NCBI RefSeq assembly: GCF_027497495.1 | Contig: NZ_CP114205.1 | Span: 620,001-684,000, forward strand | Direction of reading: 5' to 3' | From: Streptomyces tubercidicus | Lineage (GTDB): Bacteria; Actinomycetota; Actinomycetes; Streptomycetales; Streptomycetaceae | DNA: 64,000 nt | Shown: in pieces, positions 8,493 to 22,648 of the stretch | How positions within the stretch are numbered: position 1 is the stretch's first letter | How the letters are laid out: the number at the start of each line of letters is the position of its first letter | Notes under the pieces: model-generated | The model's database searches: none | The model's input: only the letters and a program-made list of their open reading frames with translations | Told to the model about the DNA's origin: nothing | Translations under genes and position numbers: made by a program

Positions 8493-8900
8493 GACTTCTC
8501 CCTGGGCAGCCGCCGCTCCGGCGCCGTTTCACGAGTCGATTCGTGAACGGGTCACCGCGGAGCGGGAGTTGCCGCCGTCGAATGTTGGGTGTCTGCGACG
8601 GTAGGGTTCCCGGCGGATGAGGAGAAGGCGTGTACGTGACAGCAATGGCGCGTTCGGCGATCAAAATGACAATAGGTAGATGAGCGTCACGCCCGCATTG
8701 TTGTCCGGCGTACGCCGGTATTCTGCCGCCCCCTTTTCCGCGCCGTGGGTGTGGGCGCCGGGCGTGCAGGGGTTGCGGTTCCGCCGCGCCGTACGGATGG
8801 CCGTCTACTGGAGACATGCGCACGGGCCCGGGGACGGATATTGCTCGTCCCCGGGCCCGTTCCGTTGGTGCTCATCGCCCCTTGATGGAGCGCATGGCGG
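8493..8900. other. 408-bp intergenic region
   Basis: It contains the 5' flank of the minus-strand IPT gene and the terminator hairpin of the secreted repeat protein (8822-8860). I see no gene in it. Confidence 0.5.
8822..8860 (-). terminator. 15-bp perfect hairpin after the secreted repeat-protein gene
   Basis: acgggcccggggacg at 8822-8836 pairs perfectly with 8846-8860 around a 9-nt loop, about 40 nt beyond the stop codon of the minus-strand gene at 8901. Confidence 0.75.
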
Positions 8901-9383
8901 TTACAGGTGGTAGATGGTGGCGGCCCAGTTGGCCTTCCAGTTTCCGTCGCCGTACTGGAGGTTGACGGAGCACCGACCGATGTTGCCGTCACAGTTCAGG
9001 GTGTTGGCCGGGACGGGCGCGGCCAACCGTGTGTTCTCGGCGGAGCGGAACGCCTGGTGGAAGATGGTGGCGGACCAGCTCGCCCGCCAGTATCCGTCGC
9101 CGAATTGCAGGTTGGCGATGCACTTTCCGGTGTCGCCGTCACAATTCAGCGCGGTCACCGGCACCGGGGCGCGAGAGGCGGACCGGGGTGTCTGGTGGAA
9201 GATGTTCGCTCCCCAGCTGGCCTTCCAATTGTTGTCACCGAAGCGGAGGTTGGCTGTGCACTGATAGGTGTCGCCATCGCAGTTGAGCGCGGTCACCGGA
9301 ACCGGAGCGGCGGTGGCCGGCCCGGCCAGTCCGATGGTCAGTGCCGCGAGAGCAGCGCCGGTGCCGACGATGGTGCGTCGCAT
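8901..9383 (-). CDS. Secreted protein of three Cys-paired repeats
   Basis: 160 residues with a Sec signal peptide (MRRTIVGTGAALAALTIGLA, probable cleavage after GPATA near residue 26). The mature part is three repeats of about 44 residues following the pattern APVP..LNCDG....C..NL.FGD..W.A.W.A.IFHQ. Each repeat has exactly two cysteines, so one disulfide per repeat is likely. Three conserved Trp/Phe-rich strands suggest a small beta-fold that may bind carbohydrate or another ligand; this is a guess. I do not recognise the family. A good ribosome binding site (GGAAGGA) precedes the ATG. It is monocistronic, with a strong hairpin downstream. Confidence 0.85.
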   Translation of the reverse strand: MRRTIVGTGAALAALTIGLAGPATAAPVPVTALNCDGDTYQCTANLRFGDNNWKASWGANIFHQTPRSASRAPVPVTALNCDGDTGKCIANLQFGDGYWRASWSATIFHQAFRSAENTRLAAPVPANTLNCDGNIGRCSVNLQYGDGNWKANWAATIYHL

Positions 9384-10007
9384 AGCCGTGTCCTTCCGTC
9401 GTGGGCGCGCAGCGCGCCCGACCAGAGAGAAGGATCTGCTGGATTCCCGTCGCGCCGAGCCCGCACCTGATGGCCTTCAACAGAAGGTGTGAAGGCCCGT
9501 ACCCACGCCCGAACGGGGTCTGCGCCGTCTGTCGGCAGGGGTGGTGAACAGCGCGAACGTGGTGATCCGGGGGCGCGAAAGAGGGCGCACTCTTGGTCTC
9601 CCGGCGGTGGGTGGCCCATGCCCCGGGCACAGTCCCGGCGGTCCCGCGGCAGCCCGGCGGGCCAGTGCTTCCGTGTGGAGCGGCTGTGGGGATGAGGGCG
9701 CCCCGCAGACGGGTAGGTTCATGGATTTGCTGCGCGGCGCCGGAGGCGTATTGCCCAGGGTATTCGCCTGGCAGTCCGGGGGGGGTTTCACCAGAACGGG
9801 TGGGCGTGTGCTCCGTTTGGCGTCGGTGCTTCTGCGGAGTGGAAGGTTGGGTGCTGGGCTGGCCGCACAAGCCGTGCACCGGCTGTCTTTGGTGTGCCCT
9901 TGTGCCTGTTCCGTATCCGCCTCCATTGCTGCGTGCCGGGAGTCGGCTTCGCCTGCGGGCGAATTCCCGATGCCCCGATGCACCCGCAGCTGCCCTGAAG
10001 GAGAGAC
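9384..10007. other. 624-bp non-coding region between divergent genes
   Basis: It separates the minus-strand secreted protein from the plus-strand peroxidase operon and should hold both promoters. Long open frames on both strands show no coding-like pattern, repeat or ribosome binding site, so I annotate none. Confidence 0.5.
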
Positions 10008-15486
<5,479 letters not shown>

Positions 15487-15546
15487 CCAGCCCGCGCACG
15501 CTCGGCGGCCCTGAAGGCGCCTGCAGATCCCGGTAGTTGGGCGAGG

Positions 15547-15574
15547 CCCGGCCGACAGCATGGTGTCGGCCGGG
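15547..15574 (+). terminator. 11-bp hairpin ending the peroxidase/oxidase operon
   Basis: Inverted repeat 15547-15557 / 15564-15574 with a 6-nt loop, 61 nt after the ThDP-enzyme stop. Confidence 0.7.
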
Positions 15575-15644
15575 TCTGCGCTTTCCGGTGGCGCGGTCCG
15601 CACGCACAGATCACACGGTGGTCACCTGCCGATAGGTTCTGACC

Positions 15645-15734
15645 ATGACTGATGATTGGCGAAGGGACCGGATCGGGGCCGCGCTGCGGGGTGCGAACCC
15701 GGCGAGGGTGTGGGGCTCCGGCAGCTACTGCTGA
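15645..15734 (+). pseudogene. Possible 5' remnant of a HIT-family hydrolase gene
   Basis: A 29-codon frame starts MTDDWRRDRIGAALRGANPA, which to my memory matches the N-terminus of streptomycete HIT-domain proteins. It then diverges into an unrelated tail and stops inside the 3' end of the oppositely oriented histidine kinase gene. This looks like a deletion junction that kept the promoter and first twenty codons. It could instead be a small independent gene; the ribosome binding site is weak. Confidence 0.4.
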
Positions 15735-17017
15735 GGCTGCCGCTCCAACGTCCATGCGGGGAGGACGAGTTCGGCGATGGCGCCGCCGTCGGGGGCGTTG
15801 GAGAAGCGGAGGGTGGCGCCGAGGACGCGGGCCTGTCCTGTGGCGATGGTCAGGCCGAGGCCGTGGCCGGTTTTCTTGCCGGTTTTTGAGTGGCTGCTGA
15901 AGCGCTGGGGTCCGTGGTCGAGGAACTGCCCGGGGTAGCCGTCGCCGTGGTCCCGGACGGTGACGATCAGGCCGCTGACGGTCAGGATCACCGGTGGGCG
16001 GCCGTGGCGGTGGGCGTTGGTGACGAGGTTGCCCAGTACGCGCTGGAGCCGGCGCTGGTCGGTGGCCACCCGGGTGTCCCGCGCGATGCGGACCTCGGCC
16101 TCCTGCCCGGTGGCCAGCACCGCACCCTCGACCAGCGGCCCCAGCTGATGCTCGTCGATCTCGGCCTGCTCGACCTCGGCGTCAAGACGGGAGATCTCCA
16201 GCAGGTCTTCGGTCAGCCGGCTCATGGTCCGGATGCGTTCCTGCACCATCTCGGTCGGACGGCCGGGCGGCAGCAGCTCGGCCGCCAGCCGCAGCCCGGT
16301 CAGCGGGGTGCGCAGCTCATGTGCCACATCGGCGGTGAAACGCTGCTCGCTGTGGAGCTTGGTCTGGAGTGCGGCGGCCATCGCGTCGAGTGCGGCCGCC
16401 ACCGCGGCGGCCTCGTCCTGGGCCTGTTCGGGGCGCAGGACACGGGGGTCGTCCACACGGGCGTCGAGATCGCCGGTGCTGATTCTGCGGGCGACCTGGG
16501 CCGTGTGGTGCAGCCGACGGGTGATGCGGGAGACGGCGAACAGCCCGACGAGAAGGGTGAGGGCGATCGCGAAGGCGGAGGAGCCGATGATGGCCCGGTC
16601 CAGCCCGCGGAGCGCGGCGGCTCGCTGGCTGTAGTCGAGATGGACGGCCAGCGCCTTGCCGTCGGCGGGGGTGACGGCCCACATGGCCGGGCGGCCACGG
16701 TGGTCGGCGAGCTGGGTGCCGCGCTCGCCATGGCGTGCCATGGTGCGGAGTGCGGAGGGGAGATCGGCGGGGTCCACGGCGGCGTTGCGGCCGAGGGGTT
16801 CCCCGGCCGTATACGCCGCCGCGACGGTGTCGAGTTCGGAGAGGGCGGCACCGCGGGCCTGGTCCTCGGTCTGTCTGTCGACCAGGACGTGCACCAGCAC
16901 GCCGACCAGCACGGCGAGGACACAGCACATGACGATGACGAAGACGGCGAACTTCCAGTAGAGCCTCGCGGTCCATGCGGGCAGCCGCAGCCGCGTACGG
17001 GGCCGGCCGGCGCTCAT
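15725..17017 (-). CDS. Sensor histidine kinase
   Basis: 430 residues. Membrane segment 1 is at about 23-46, an extracytoplasmic sensor loop at 47-140 and membrane segment 2 at about 142-165. These are followed by a HAMP linker, the dimerisation/phospho-acceptor helix HELRTPLTG (His233) and an HATPase domain with NLVTNAHRHG (N box), DHGDGY (G1) and GHGLGLTI (G2). Its ATG overlaps the stop of an upstream lipoprotein gene (ATGA). No response regulator lies next to it, so it is an orphan kinase in this window. The lipoprotein-plus-kinase arrangement recalls the CseA/CseC envelope-stress pair, but neither sigE nor cseB is present. Confidence 0.9.
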   Translation of the reverse strand: MSAGRPRTRLRLPAWTARLYWKFAVFVIVMCCVLAVLVGVLVHVLVDRQTEDQARGAALSELDTVAAAYTAGEPLGRNAAVDPADLPSALRTMARHGERGTQLADHRGRPAMWAVTPADGKALAVHLDYSQRAAALRGLDRAIIGSSAFAIALTLLVGLFAVSRITRRLHHTAQVARRISTGDLDARVDDPRVLRPEQAQDEAAAVAAALDAMAAALQTKLHSEQRFTADVAHELRTPLTGLRLAAELLPPGRPTEMVQERIRTMSRLTEDLLEISRLDAEVEQAEIDEHQLGPLVEGAVLATGQEAEVRIARDTRVATDQRRLQRVLGNLVTNAHRHGRPPVILTVSGLIVTVRDHGDGYPGQFLDHGPQRFSSHSKTGKKTGHGLGLTIATGQARVLGATLRFSNAPDGGAIAELVLPAWTLERQPQQ

Positions 17018-17688
17018 GGCGTCCGCTTCGGGGTGGAGGTGGGCGAGTCCGCCTGGTCAAACTCCGTGGTGGACCGCAGTTCCATGCGCTGCGTCCGCGG
17101 GTCCCACGCGTAGACGGTGCGGGTGGCGTATCCGGGTGTGCTTGTGGGCTCCCGCAGGATCAGATCACCGTTCGCGATCTCCACCGAGAGCGGAGTCACG
17201 CCGGCGTCCATGATCCGGTTCACCACCCCGTGGCGCAGCATGAAGACCCACAGTGTCAGGGAATCGTCCGCCGTCTCGATGCCCACGATCAATTCGGCCT
17301 TACCGTCCCCGGTCAGATCCTGGTATTGCGGTTTCAGCACCGGACAGCGCGCCCGTTCGTCGGCACAGGCGTCGATCTTCCTCGTGGTGGCGCCGTCGAA
17401 CTGCGGCGCGCCGTCGAAGACGTCGCCCGCGGCCACCTGTCCCTTGACGACGGTGAGCAGCGGCGCCTTGCGGATGTCCCCGGACGGCACCCGGGGCACC
17501 CCGGGAACGGCGGCGGGCAGGTTCTCGCCCGTCCCCGGCTCTTCGAGCGGTGCCGGCTTGCGATCCGGCCACAGCCGGACCGGGGCGGAGGCGGCCGGGG
17601 TGTGGCCCGCGCTCAGCGGCTCCCCGGCCCCCGCGCAGCCGCCCAACAGCGCCACGATGCCCGTCGCCGCAAGTGCGAACGACGTCAT
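17014..17688 (-). CDS. Lipoprotein coupled to the sensor kinase
   Basis: About 224 residues with a lipobox-like LLGGC after a short hydrophobic stretch, so probably lipid-anchored outside the membrane. The mature part contains DLTGDGKAELIVG, a calcium-loop/FG-GAP-like motif, then beta-rich sequence. The start is uncertain: ATG 17688 has a weak ribosome binding site and leaves a signal without basic residues, whereas a GTG upstream would add RSPYFPGPVR. The gene overlaps the kinase start, so it is likely an accessory sensor or inhibitor of that kinase. Confidence 0.72.
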   Translation of the reverse strand: MTSFALAATGIVALLGGCAGAGEPLSAGHTPAASAPVRLWPDRKPAPLEEPGTGENLPAAVPGVPRVPSGDIRKAPLLTVVKGQVAAGDVFDGAPQFDGATTRKIDACADERARCPVLKPQYQDLTGDGKAELIVGIETADDSLTLWVFMLRHGVVNRIMDAGVTPLSVEIANGDLILREPTSTPGYATRTVYAWDPRTQRMELRSTTEFDQADSPTSTPKRTP

Positions 17689-17858
17689 ACGTACCGGCCC
17701 CGGGAAATACGGGGAACGGAGAAGGAGCACATCTCTTCCAGTCGTGGTGCGGACTGAGCCTGTCCGGATCTTAATGGTTGCGCTCAGCCGCACCACCCGA
17801 GGTGTCCGATATGCCCGAAAAGTGACAAGTGGGTGACTTGCCCGTGAAGCCCGCGATA

Positions 17859-20645
17859 TCAGGCTCCGTCGACGCCCAGCTGCACGTAGTCGTACCCGCC
17901 GTAGGCATCCGAAACGTGAACATCGGTCAGCCGCGGACCGCGCCAGCTGACGTACTTTTCGTAAACGAACGGCAGGTAGTAGGCCCCGTCGGCGACCCGG
18001 TGAGTGATCTCCTCGCCGGCCTCAGCGGCCTTGCCCGGGTCGGGTTCGACGGCGGCCTTGTAGAGGAGTGTGTCGAGGGCCGGGGAGTCGATCTCGGCCA
18101 CGTTGGAGTTGCCCCACGCAGGGCGCTGCCGGCTGTCGACGAGCCATTGCCAGAAATTCCGTCCGGACGGGAAGTCGGCCTTCCAGCTCGCGAGGACGAT
18201 GCCGTAGCCCCGCTTCTTCACCTCGGACGGCGCCCCGGCAATGTCGGGCGAGCGTGCCCCGTCGAACTGCTCGACCTTCGCCTCGACGCCGATCTTGGCC
18301 AGCGCACTCCGCAGCGATTCGGCGGCGTTGACCTCCGTCGGCCGGTCGTTGCCCACTGCGATCTTGGTCGAGAAACCGGCGGGCCGCCCGCACTCCTCCA
18401 GCTCCTTCCTGGCCTGGGTCACGTTCGGCCGTCCACCGTTCTTGAGCACGCCATACGGATCGAAGGCGGGGTCGGCGCCCCTGATGCCGGGCGGGAGCAG
18501 ATTCGGCGCGAGGTCACCACCCGCGAGGGTGCCGCCGAGCGCGGTCTGCAGACTCCGGTGATCGGCGGCGTAAACGACCGCCTTGCGGCAGTGCTCGTTC
18601 TCCATCGGCTTGACCGACTGCGGAAACCCCGCGTAGCGGACCAAGCCGGACCGCGGGGTGTCCAGGTTCTTATGGAGTTCGCTGTCCGCCAGCGCCCTGG
18701 CTCTGGCCTGCGGGCCCAGCCCCGTGGTGCTCAGCGCCAGGTCGAAATCTCCCTTGAGCAGGCGGGTGTCCACGGCGTCCCGATGGTCGACGGATACCGT
18801 AATCCTGTCCGGGCGGGCCTCACGGATCGGGTCGGATGACGGCTTCCAGCGGGAGTTGCGCACCAGCTCCAGCGATTTGCCGGGCTCGTACGAGCGGAAC
18901 TTGTACGGGCCGCTGGAGAACGGCCGGAGACCGTATTCGGCCTTGGTGTCCTCGCTCTTCTTCACGGGCGAGGCGGCCACCATGGCCAGCATCTGCTCGA
19001 AGTCGCTGTCGGGCCGGGGCAGTTTGAAGACGATGGTCTGCGGATCGGGTGTGGTGATCGCCGACAGACCCTTCGCCGAGGTGTCCTTGTACGGGCCCCG
19101 ATAGGTGCCGTCCGGGTCGAGAGCCTGCCGCAGGTAGCTCGGCCCACCGGTGATCACGCCCCGTGCCCAGAGCCGCTCGATGCCGTACTTGATGTCCTCG
19201 GAGGTGAGGGGCGACCCGTCCTCCCAGGTGAGCCCTTTGCGCAGGGTGTAGGTGTAGGTCCGGTGGTGATCGGTGACCTTGGCTCTGGTCGTTGCCAGAT
19301 CCGGTGTGAGTTCGGCGCCCTTCGCTTTCGGGTCATAGGTCACCAGTTGACGTGTGTAGTAGCGGGCGAAGTTCGCTACGTGCGGCGAGTAAGTGCGCTG
19401 CGGGTCCCAGGAGTCGGCATCGTCGGCGCTGCCGAACTTCAGCGTGCCGCCCTTCCTGCCCCCTTGCTTGAGGACGTGACCGACGGCGGCGTTGTACGCG
19501 GCTTTGGTGACGCTGCCCTCGGCCTTGCCGTCGGATCCGCTCTGGGAACCGTTCAGCAGGGCGACGGTCGTGGAGACGCCCGCGACCAGGAGTGCCGCCG
19601 ACACCACCGCGATGACCCTGGTCCGGACGGGGGCGTCCGGGGTGTGGTCCGGGGAGGGGGCGGGTTCGGAGGCCGGCCCCTGCGGTTCCGAGGCCGGTTC
19701 GGCGGCCGGCTGCTGCGGTTCCGGAGCGGGCTCGGGTACGGGCGCGGGTTCGGGCTCAGGTACAGGCTCAGGTACGGGCTCTGGAACGGCCCGGGTATCG
19801 GGCGCGGAAGCCGGCTCAGGAGCAGGTGGAGAATTCGGCGCGGGAACAGGCGGAGCAGGCGGCGGCGACGGCTCGGACGGCGGCTGCGGTCGGTTGTCGG
19901 GATGGGCCAGGTTCCGGGCCAGCGCGATCAGTCCGCCGGTGTTGCGGTTGCGCTGCTGGGGCAGCGGTCTGGCCTTGGCCGCGAGCGCGGTGTAGAGGTG
20001 CCGGTACAGGGTCTGCATGTCCAGCAGCGGCGGGCCGTCGGTGATCCCCTCGGTCAGCGCGGTGATCAATTCGCCGGTGAACGCGGTGTATTCCTCGCCC
20101 GGCGGGGACAGTGCCTTCCGTGTCTTCGCGGAGGCCGCCATCAGGGACGTGCCGTCGATCAGCGCGTGGTCGGCCACCTGGGCCTGGGGGCTGCCGCTCA
20201 TACCGCCCACCAGGGCCCGCCCGCTGTAACAGCAGTCCAGAATCACCACCTTGTGCCGGGCGCCGATCCGCGGGTCCAGGACCGCCCGGCGCACCCAGTC
20301 GAAGGGCAACGCGCTGTAGAGCCGCTCCTGATCCGAGCCGGGCAGCGCCAGGTACAGCTCTTCGCTGTACGGGTCGATGAGCCCATGCCCGGCGTAGTAG
20401 ACGACCAAGGTGTCGGTGGCGCGGAGGGCGACGCGGTTGAGGGTGTCCAGCACGTCCTGGGCGCTCGACGGCTGGGACAGTGCGGTGCAGTGCGAGGGCG
20501 GCAGTCCCCATAAGTCCCGGTCGGTGAACGCCCGGGTGAGCCCGGCCAGATTGCGCTCGACGGCAGGCAAGGCCGGCAGGCTCTCGTAGCCATGGACGCC
20601 GATGAGCAGAGCCTGCGAGGCAGCGGGGTCGGGGAGGATCGTCAT
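17859..20645 (-). CDS. Caspase-like protease fused to a family-5 solute-binding protein
   Basis: 928 residues with an unusual architecture. Residues 10-245 form a caspase-like (peptidase C14) domain with catalytic His87 in YYAGHG and Cys139 in LDCCYSG. Residues 250-340 are a Pro/Glu/Ala-rich linker. Residues 344-364 are a single membrane helix (VIAVVSAALLVAGVSTTVAL). Residues 400-928 are an extracytoplasmic solute-binding domain of the oligopeptide/nickel (SBP_bac_5) type, with GGTLKFGSADDADSWDPQ at its start. The N-terminus carries no signal peptide, so the caspase should be cytosolic and the binding domain outside, like a one-component receptor. No permease or ATPase genes are nearby, so transport is unlikely. 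Role inferred: ligand-sensing protease, perhaps in conflict, death or development. Confidence 0.88.
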   Translation of the reverse strand: MTILPDPAASQALLIGVHGYESLPALPAVERNLAGLTRAFTDRDLWGLPPSHCTALSQPSSAQDVLDTLNRVALRATDTLVVYYAGHGLIDPYSEELYLALPGSDQERLYSALPFDWVRRAVLDPRIGARHKVVILDCCYSGRALVGGMSGSPQAQVADHALIDGTSLMAASAKTRKALSPPGEEYTAFTGELITALTEGITDGPPLLDMQTLYRHLYTALAAKARPLPQQRNRNTGGLIALARNLAHPDNRPQPPSEPSPPPAPPVPAPNSPPAPEPASAPDTRAVPEPVPEPVPEPEPAPVPEPAPEPQQPAAEPASEPQGPASEPAPSPDHTPDAPVRTRVIAVVSAALLVAGVSTTVALLNGSQSGSDGKAEGSVTKAAYNAAVGHVLKQGGRKGGTLKFGSADDADSWDPQRTYSPHVANFARYYTRQLVTYDPKAKGAELTPDLATTRAKVTDHHRTYTYTLRKGLTWEDGSPLTSEDIKYGIERLWARGVITGGPSYLRQALDPDGTYRGPYKDTSAKGLSAITTPDPQTIVFKLPRPDSDFEQMLAMVAASPVKKSEDTKAEYGLRPFSSGPYKFRSYEPGKSLELVRNSRWKPSSDPIREARPDRITVSVDHRDAVDTRLLKGDFDLALSTTGLGPQARARALADSELHKNLDTPRSGLVRYAGFPQSVKPMENEHCRKAVVYAADHRSLQTALGGTLAGGDLAPNLLPPGIRGADPAFDPYGVLKNGGRPNVTQARKELEECGRPAGFSTKIAVGNDRPTEVNAAESLRSALAKIGVEAKVEQFDGARSPDIAGAPSEVKKRGYGIVLASWKADFPSGRNFWQWLVDSRQRPAWGNSNVAEIDSPALDTLLYKAAVEPDPGKAAEAGEEITHRVADGAYYLPFVYEKYVSWRGPRLTDVHVSDAYGGYDYVQLGVDGA

Positions 20646-20720
20646 CGTGACCGGTATTCCTCTCCCGGGCCTCTTCACCCGCCGCGCGCACTGATCCAGA
20701 CTGCCGATCCTAAAGGGTGG

Positions 20721-20775
20721 CCGGCGCGGCAGGCTCAGCCGTCCTGCGGGGACGTGGCTGAGCCTGCCGTGCCGG
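20721..20775 (-). terminator. 20-bp hairpin after the acyl-CoA dehydrogenase gene
   Basis: 20721-20740 pairs with 20756-20775 with one G-U wobble around a 15-nt loop. It lies 37 nt past the acyl-CoA dehydrogenase stop and upstream of the caspase-fusion gene. Confidence 0.8.
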
Positions 20776-20811
20776 CCCGCACCGGGGTGCGGGCGCGGCG
20801 TTGTGGCGTGG

Positions 20812-22533
20812 TTACGGGGCCATCTCGTACGCCCCGGACAGGGCCTCCACGCGCTGCCAGACACGCTTCGAGCGGTCGTCGTCGATGACCGGGCGGCGGA
20901 CCGCGCCCAGTGCCCAGCTCTGCTGCTTCTCGGTGGCGGAGTCCTTGCCGTGCAGTTCGACGGCGTGCGCGGAGAAGTCGCGGACGAGGACGGCGAAGAG
21001 TTCGTCGAGCACGTCCGCGTCCAGGCCGGTCAGCTGCGCCTGCTCCAGGATCAGCTGGCCGTGGACGACCAGTGCGAAGAGCTGGCCGACGGCGAGCAGC
21101 AGATCGAGGTCACGGCTCTGCGCCTCGTCAGGGGCGGCGGTGGTGACGAACTCGCAGAGGGCGTCGGCCTGTTCGCGGAAGCGGGCGACGTTCGGCACCC
21201 CGGCGAAGGCGTCGTAGGCGGTACGCCAGTCGTGGAAGCGTACGGCGCCCAGACCGCGGGCCGGGCCCTGCTGGAAGAGGAACGCGTCATCGGCCGCGTC
21301 GAGGCGGGTCGGTACCGCCTCGTACTCGGCCGGGTTCAGGAGGTGGTTGCCCATGAACTTGAGGATCAGGGCGAGGTTGACGTGGACCGTGCCCTCCAGC
21401 TTCGGCAGGCCGCGGATCTCGGTGGCGGCCTGGGCGAAGTAGGTGTCCTTCTCGAAGCCCTTGGCGGCGATCACGTCCCACATGAGGTCGATGACCTTCT
21501 CACCCTCGGTGGTCACCTTCATCTTCGTCATCGGGTTGAAGAGCAGGTAGCGGCGGTCGTCGGGGCCCGCGGAGCGGAAGTAGTCGACCGCGCGGTCGCT
21601 GAACAGCTTCATGCCGACGAGGCGGACATAGGCGTCGGTCAGTTCGCGGCGCACGTGCGGGAAGGCGGTGACGGGGCGGCCGTAGAGAATGCGGTTCTGC
21701 GCATGGGTGACGGCCTCGTACATCGCGTGTTCGCAGATGCCGATCGCGCCGGTGCAGAGGTTGAACTTGCCGACGTTGACGGTGTTGAGGGCGGCGTCGA
21801 AGGCGGCGCGGCCGGTGTGCAGGATGTCGTCGGCGGAGACCGGGTAGTCCTCAAGCCGGAACTCGCTGACGTACTTCGAGGAGTCAACGACGTTCTTCAC
21901 CAGGTGGTAGGCCGGGTGGCGGCTCTCGGCGGCGAAGAAGACATAGCCGTCCGGGCCCTCGATGTCGGTGCGGCGGCCGAAGACGGAGACGAGTCCGGCG
22001 GCGTTGCCGTTGCCGATGTAGTACTTGGAGCCGGTGGCGCGGAAGCCGCCGTCACCGTCGGGCTCCAGGAGCATGTCGGTGGAGTAGATGTCGGCGCCGT
22101 GGGCCTTCTCGGACAGGCCGAAGGCGAACACCTCGCCCTGGGAGAGGAGTTCGGCCGCGCGGCTGCGGACGGCGGCGTTGTCGCTCTGCCAGACCGGGCC
22201 GAGGCCGAGGATGGTGACCTGCCAGGCGTACCAGTAGTCGAGCCCGTAGAAGCCGAAGATCTCGTTGAGGGCGGCTATCCGGGCGGTGTCCCAGCGCTTG
22301 TCCTGCTGCCCGTCGGCGGCGGAGGCCGGGGTGAGGAAGGTCGCGAACAGCCCTTCCTTGGTGGAGAACTCCAGGAACTCCGACAGCCAGGCGCGGGAGC
22401 GGTAGTCCTCGATCAGCTTGCGCTTGCCGCGGTTCTCGAACCATTCGACGGTGGCGCGCAGCAGCCGGCGGGTCTCGGGGTCGAAGTGCGCCGGGTCGTA
22501 GGTACGGGGGTTGAACAGCAGCGGGTCGGCCAT
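20812..22533 (-). CDS. Acyl-CoA dehydrogenase/oxidase family protein
   Basis: 573 residues, longer than standard acyl-CoA dehydrogenases (about 390), with a C-terminal extension of helical sequence as in FadE-like and acyl-CoA oxidase-like members. Visible family features include FAFGLSEKAHGADIYST (flavin-side beta domain), GSKYYIGNGNAAGLV and the C-terminal helical region after about 240. It should oxidise an acyl-CoA thioester with FAD. It lies downstream of a PadR regulator on the same strand (115 nt gap, G/T-rich spacer) and may be under its control. The ribosome binding site is AAAGG. Confidence 0.88.
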   Translation of the reverse strand: MADPLLFNPRTYDPAHFDPETRRLLRATVEWFENRGKRKLIEDYRSRAWLSEFLEFSTKEGLFATFLTPASAADGQQDKRWDTARIAALNEIFGFYGLDYWYAWQVTILGLGPVWQSDNAAVRSRAAELLSQGEVFAFGLSEKAHGADIYSTDMLLEPDGDGGFRATGSKYYIGNGNAAGLVSVFGRRTDIEGPDGYVFFAAESRHPAYHLVKNVVDSSKYVSEFRLEDYPVSADDILHTGRAAFDAALNTVNVGKFNLCTGAIGICEHAMYEAVTHAQNRILYGRPVTAFPHVRRELTDAYVRLVGMKLFSDRAVDYFRSAGPDDRRYLLFNPMTKMKVTTEGEKVIDLMWDVIAAKGFEKDTYFAQAATEIRGLPKLEGTVHVNLALILKFMGNHLLNPAEYEAVPTRLDAADDAFLFQQGPARGLGAVRFHDWRTAYDAFAGVPNVARFREQADALCEFVTTAAPDEAQSRDLDLLLAVGQLFALVVHGQLILEQAQLTGLDADVLDELFAVLVRDFSAHAVELHGKDSATEKQQSWALGAVRRPVIDDDRSKRVWQRVEALSGAYEMAP

Positions 22534-22648
22534 GGGTGGTCGCCTTTCCGGCTCAGTGGTTGGGGGTGGTGGGTGGTGGTCAGGAGGTGTGGATTGCGGG
22601 GTGTGGACTGCGGGTTGCGGGTTGCTCCCCCGGGCGTCCGCGCCCGGT

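Noticed and set aside
6912..8546. Plus-strand frame of 544 codons opposite the IPT gene
   Set aside because: Its Asp/Gly/Arg repeats only mirror the IPT repeats of the minus-strand gene.
15725..17688. The sigE-cse envelope stress operon
   Set aside because: Lipoprotein and kinase order is similar, but no ECF sigma factor or response regulator gene is adjacent.
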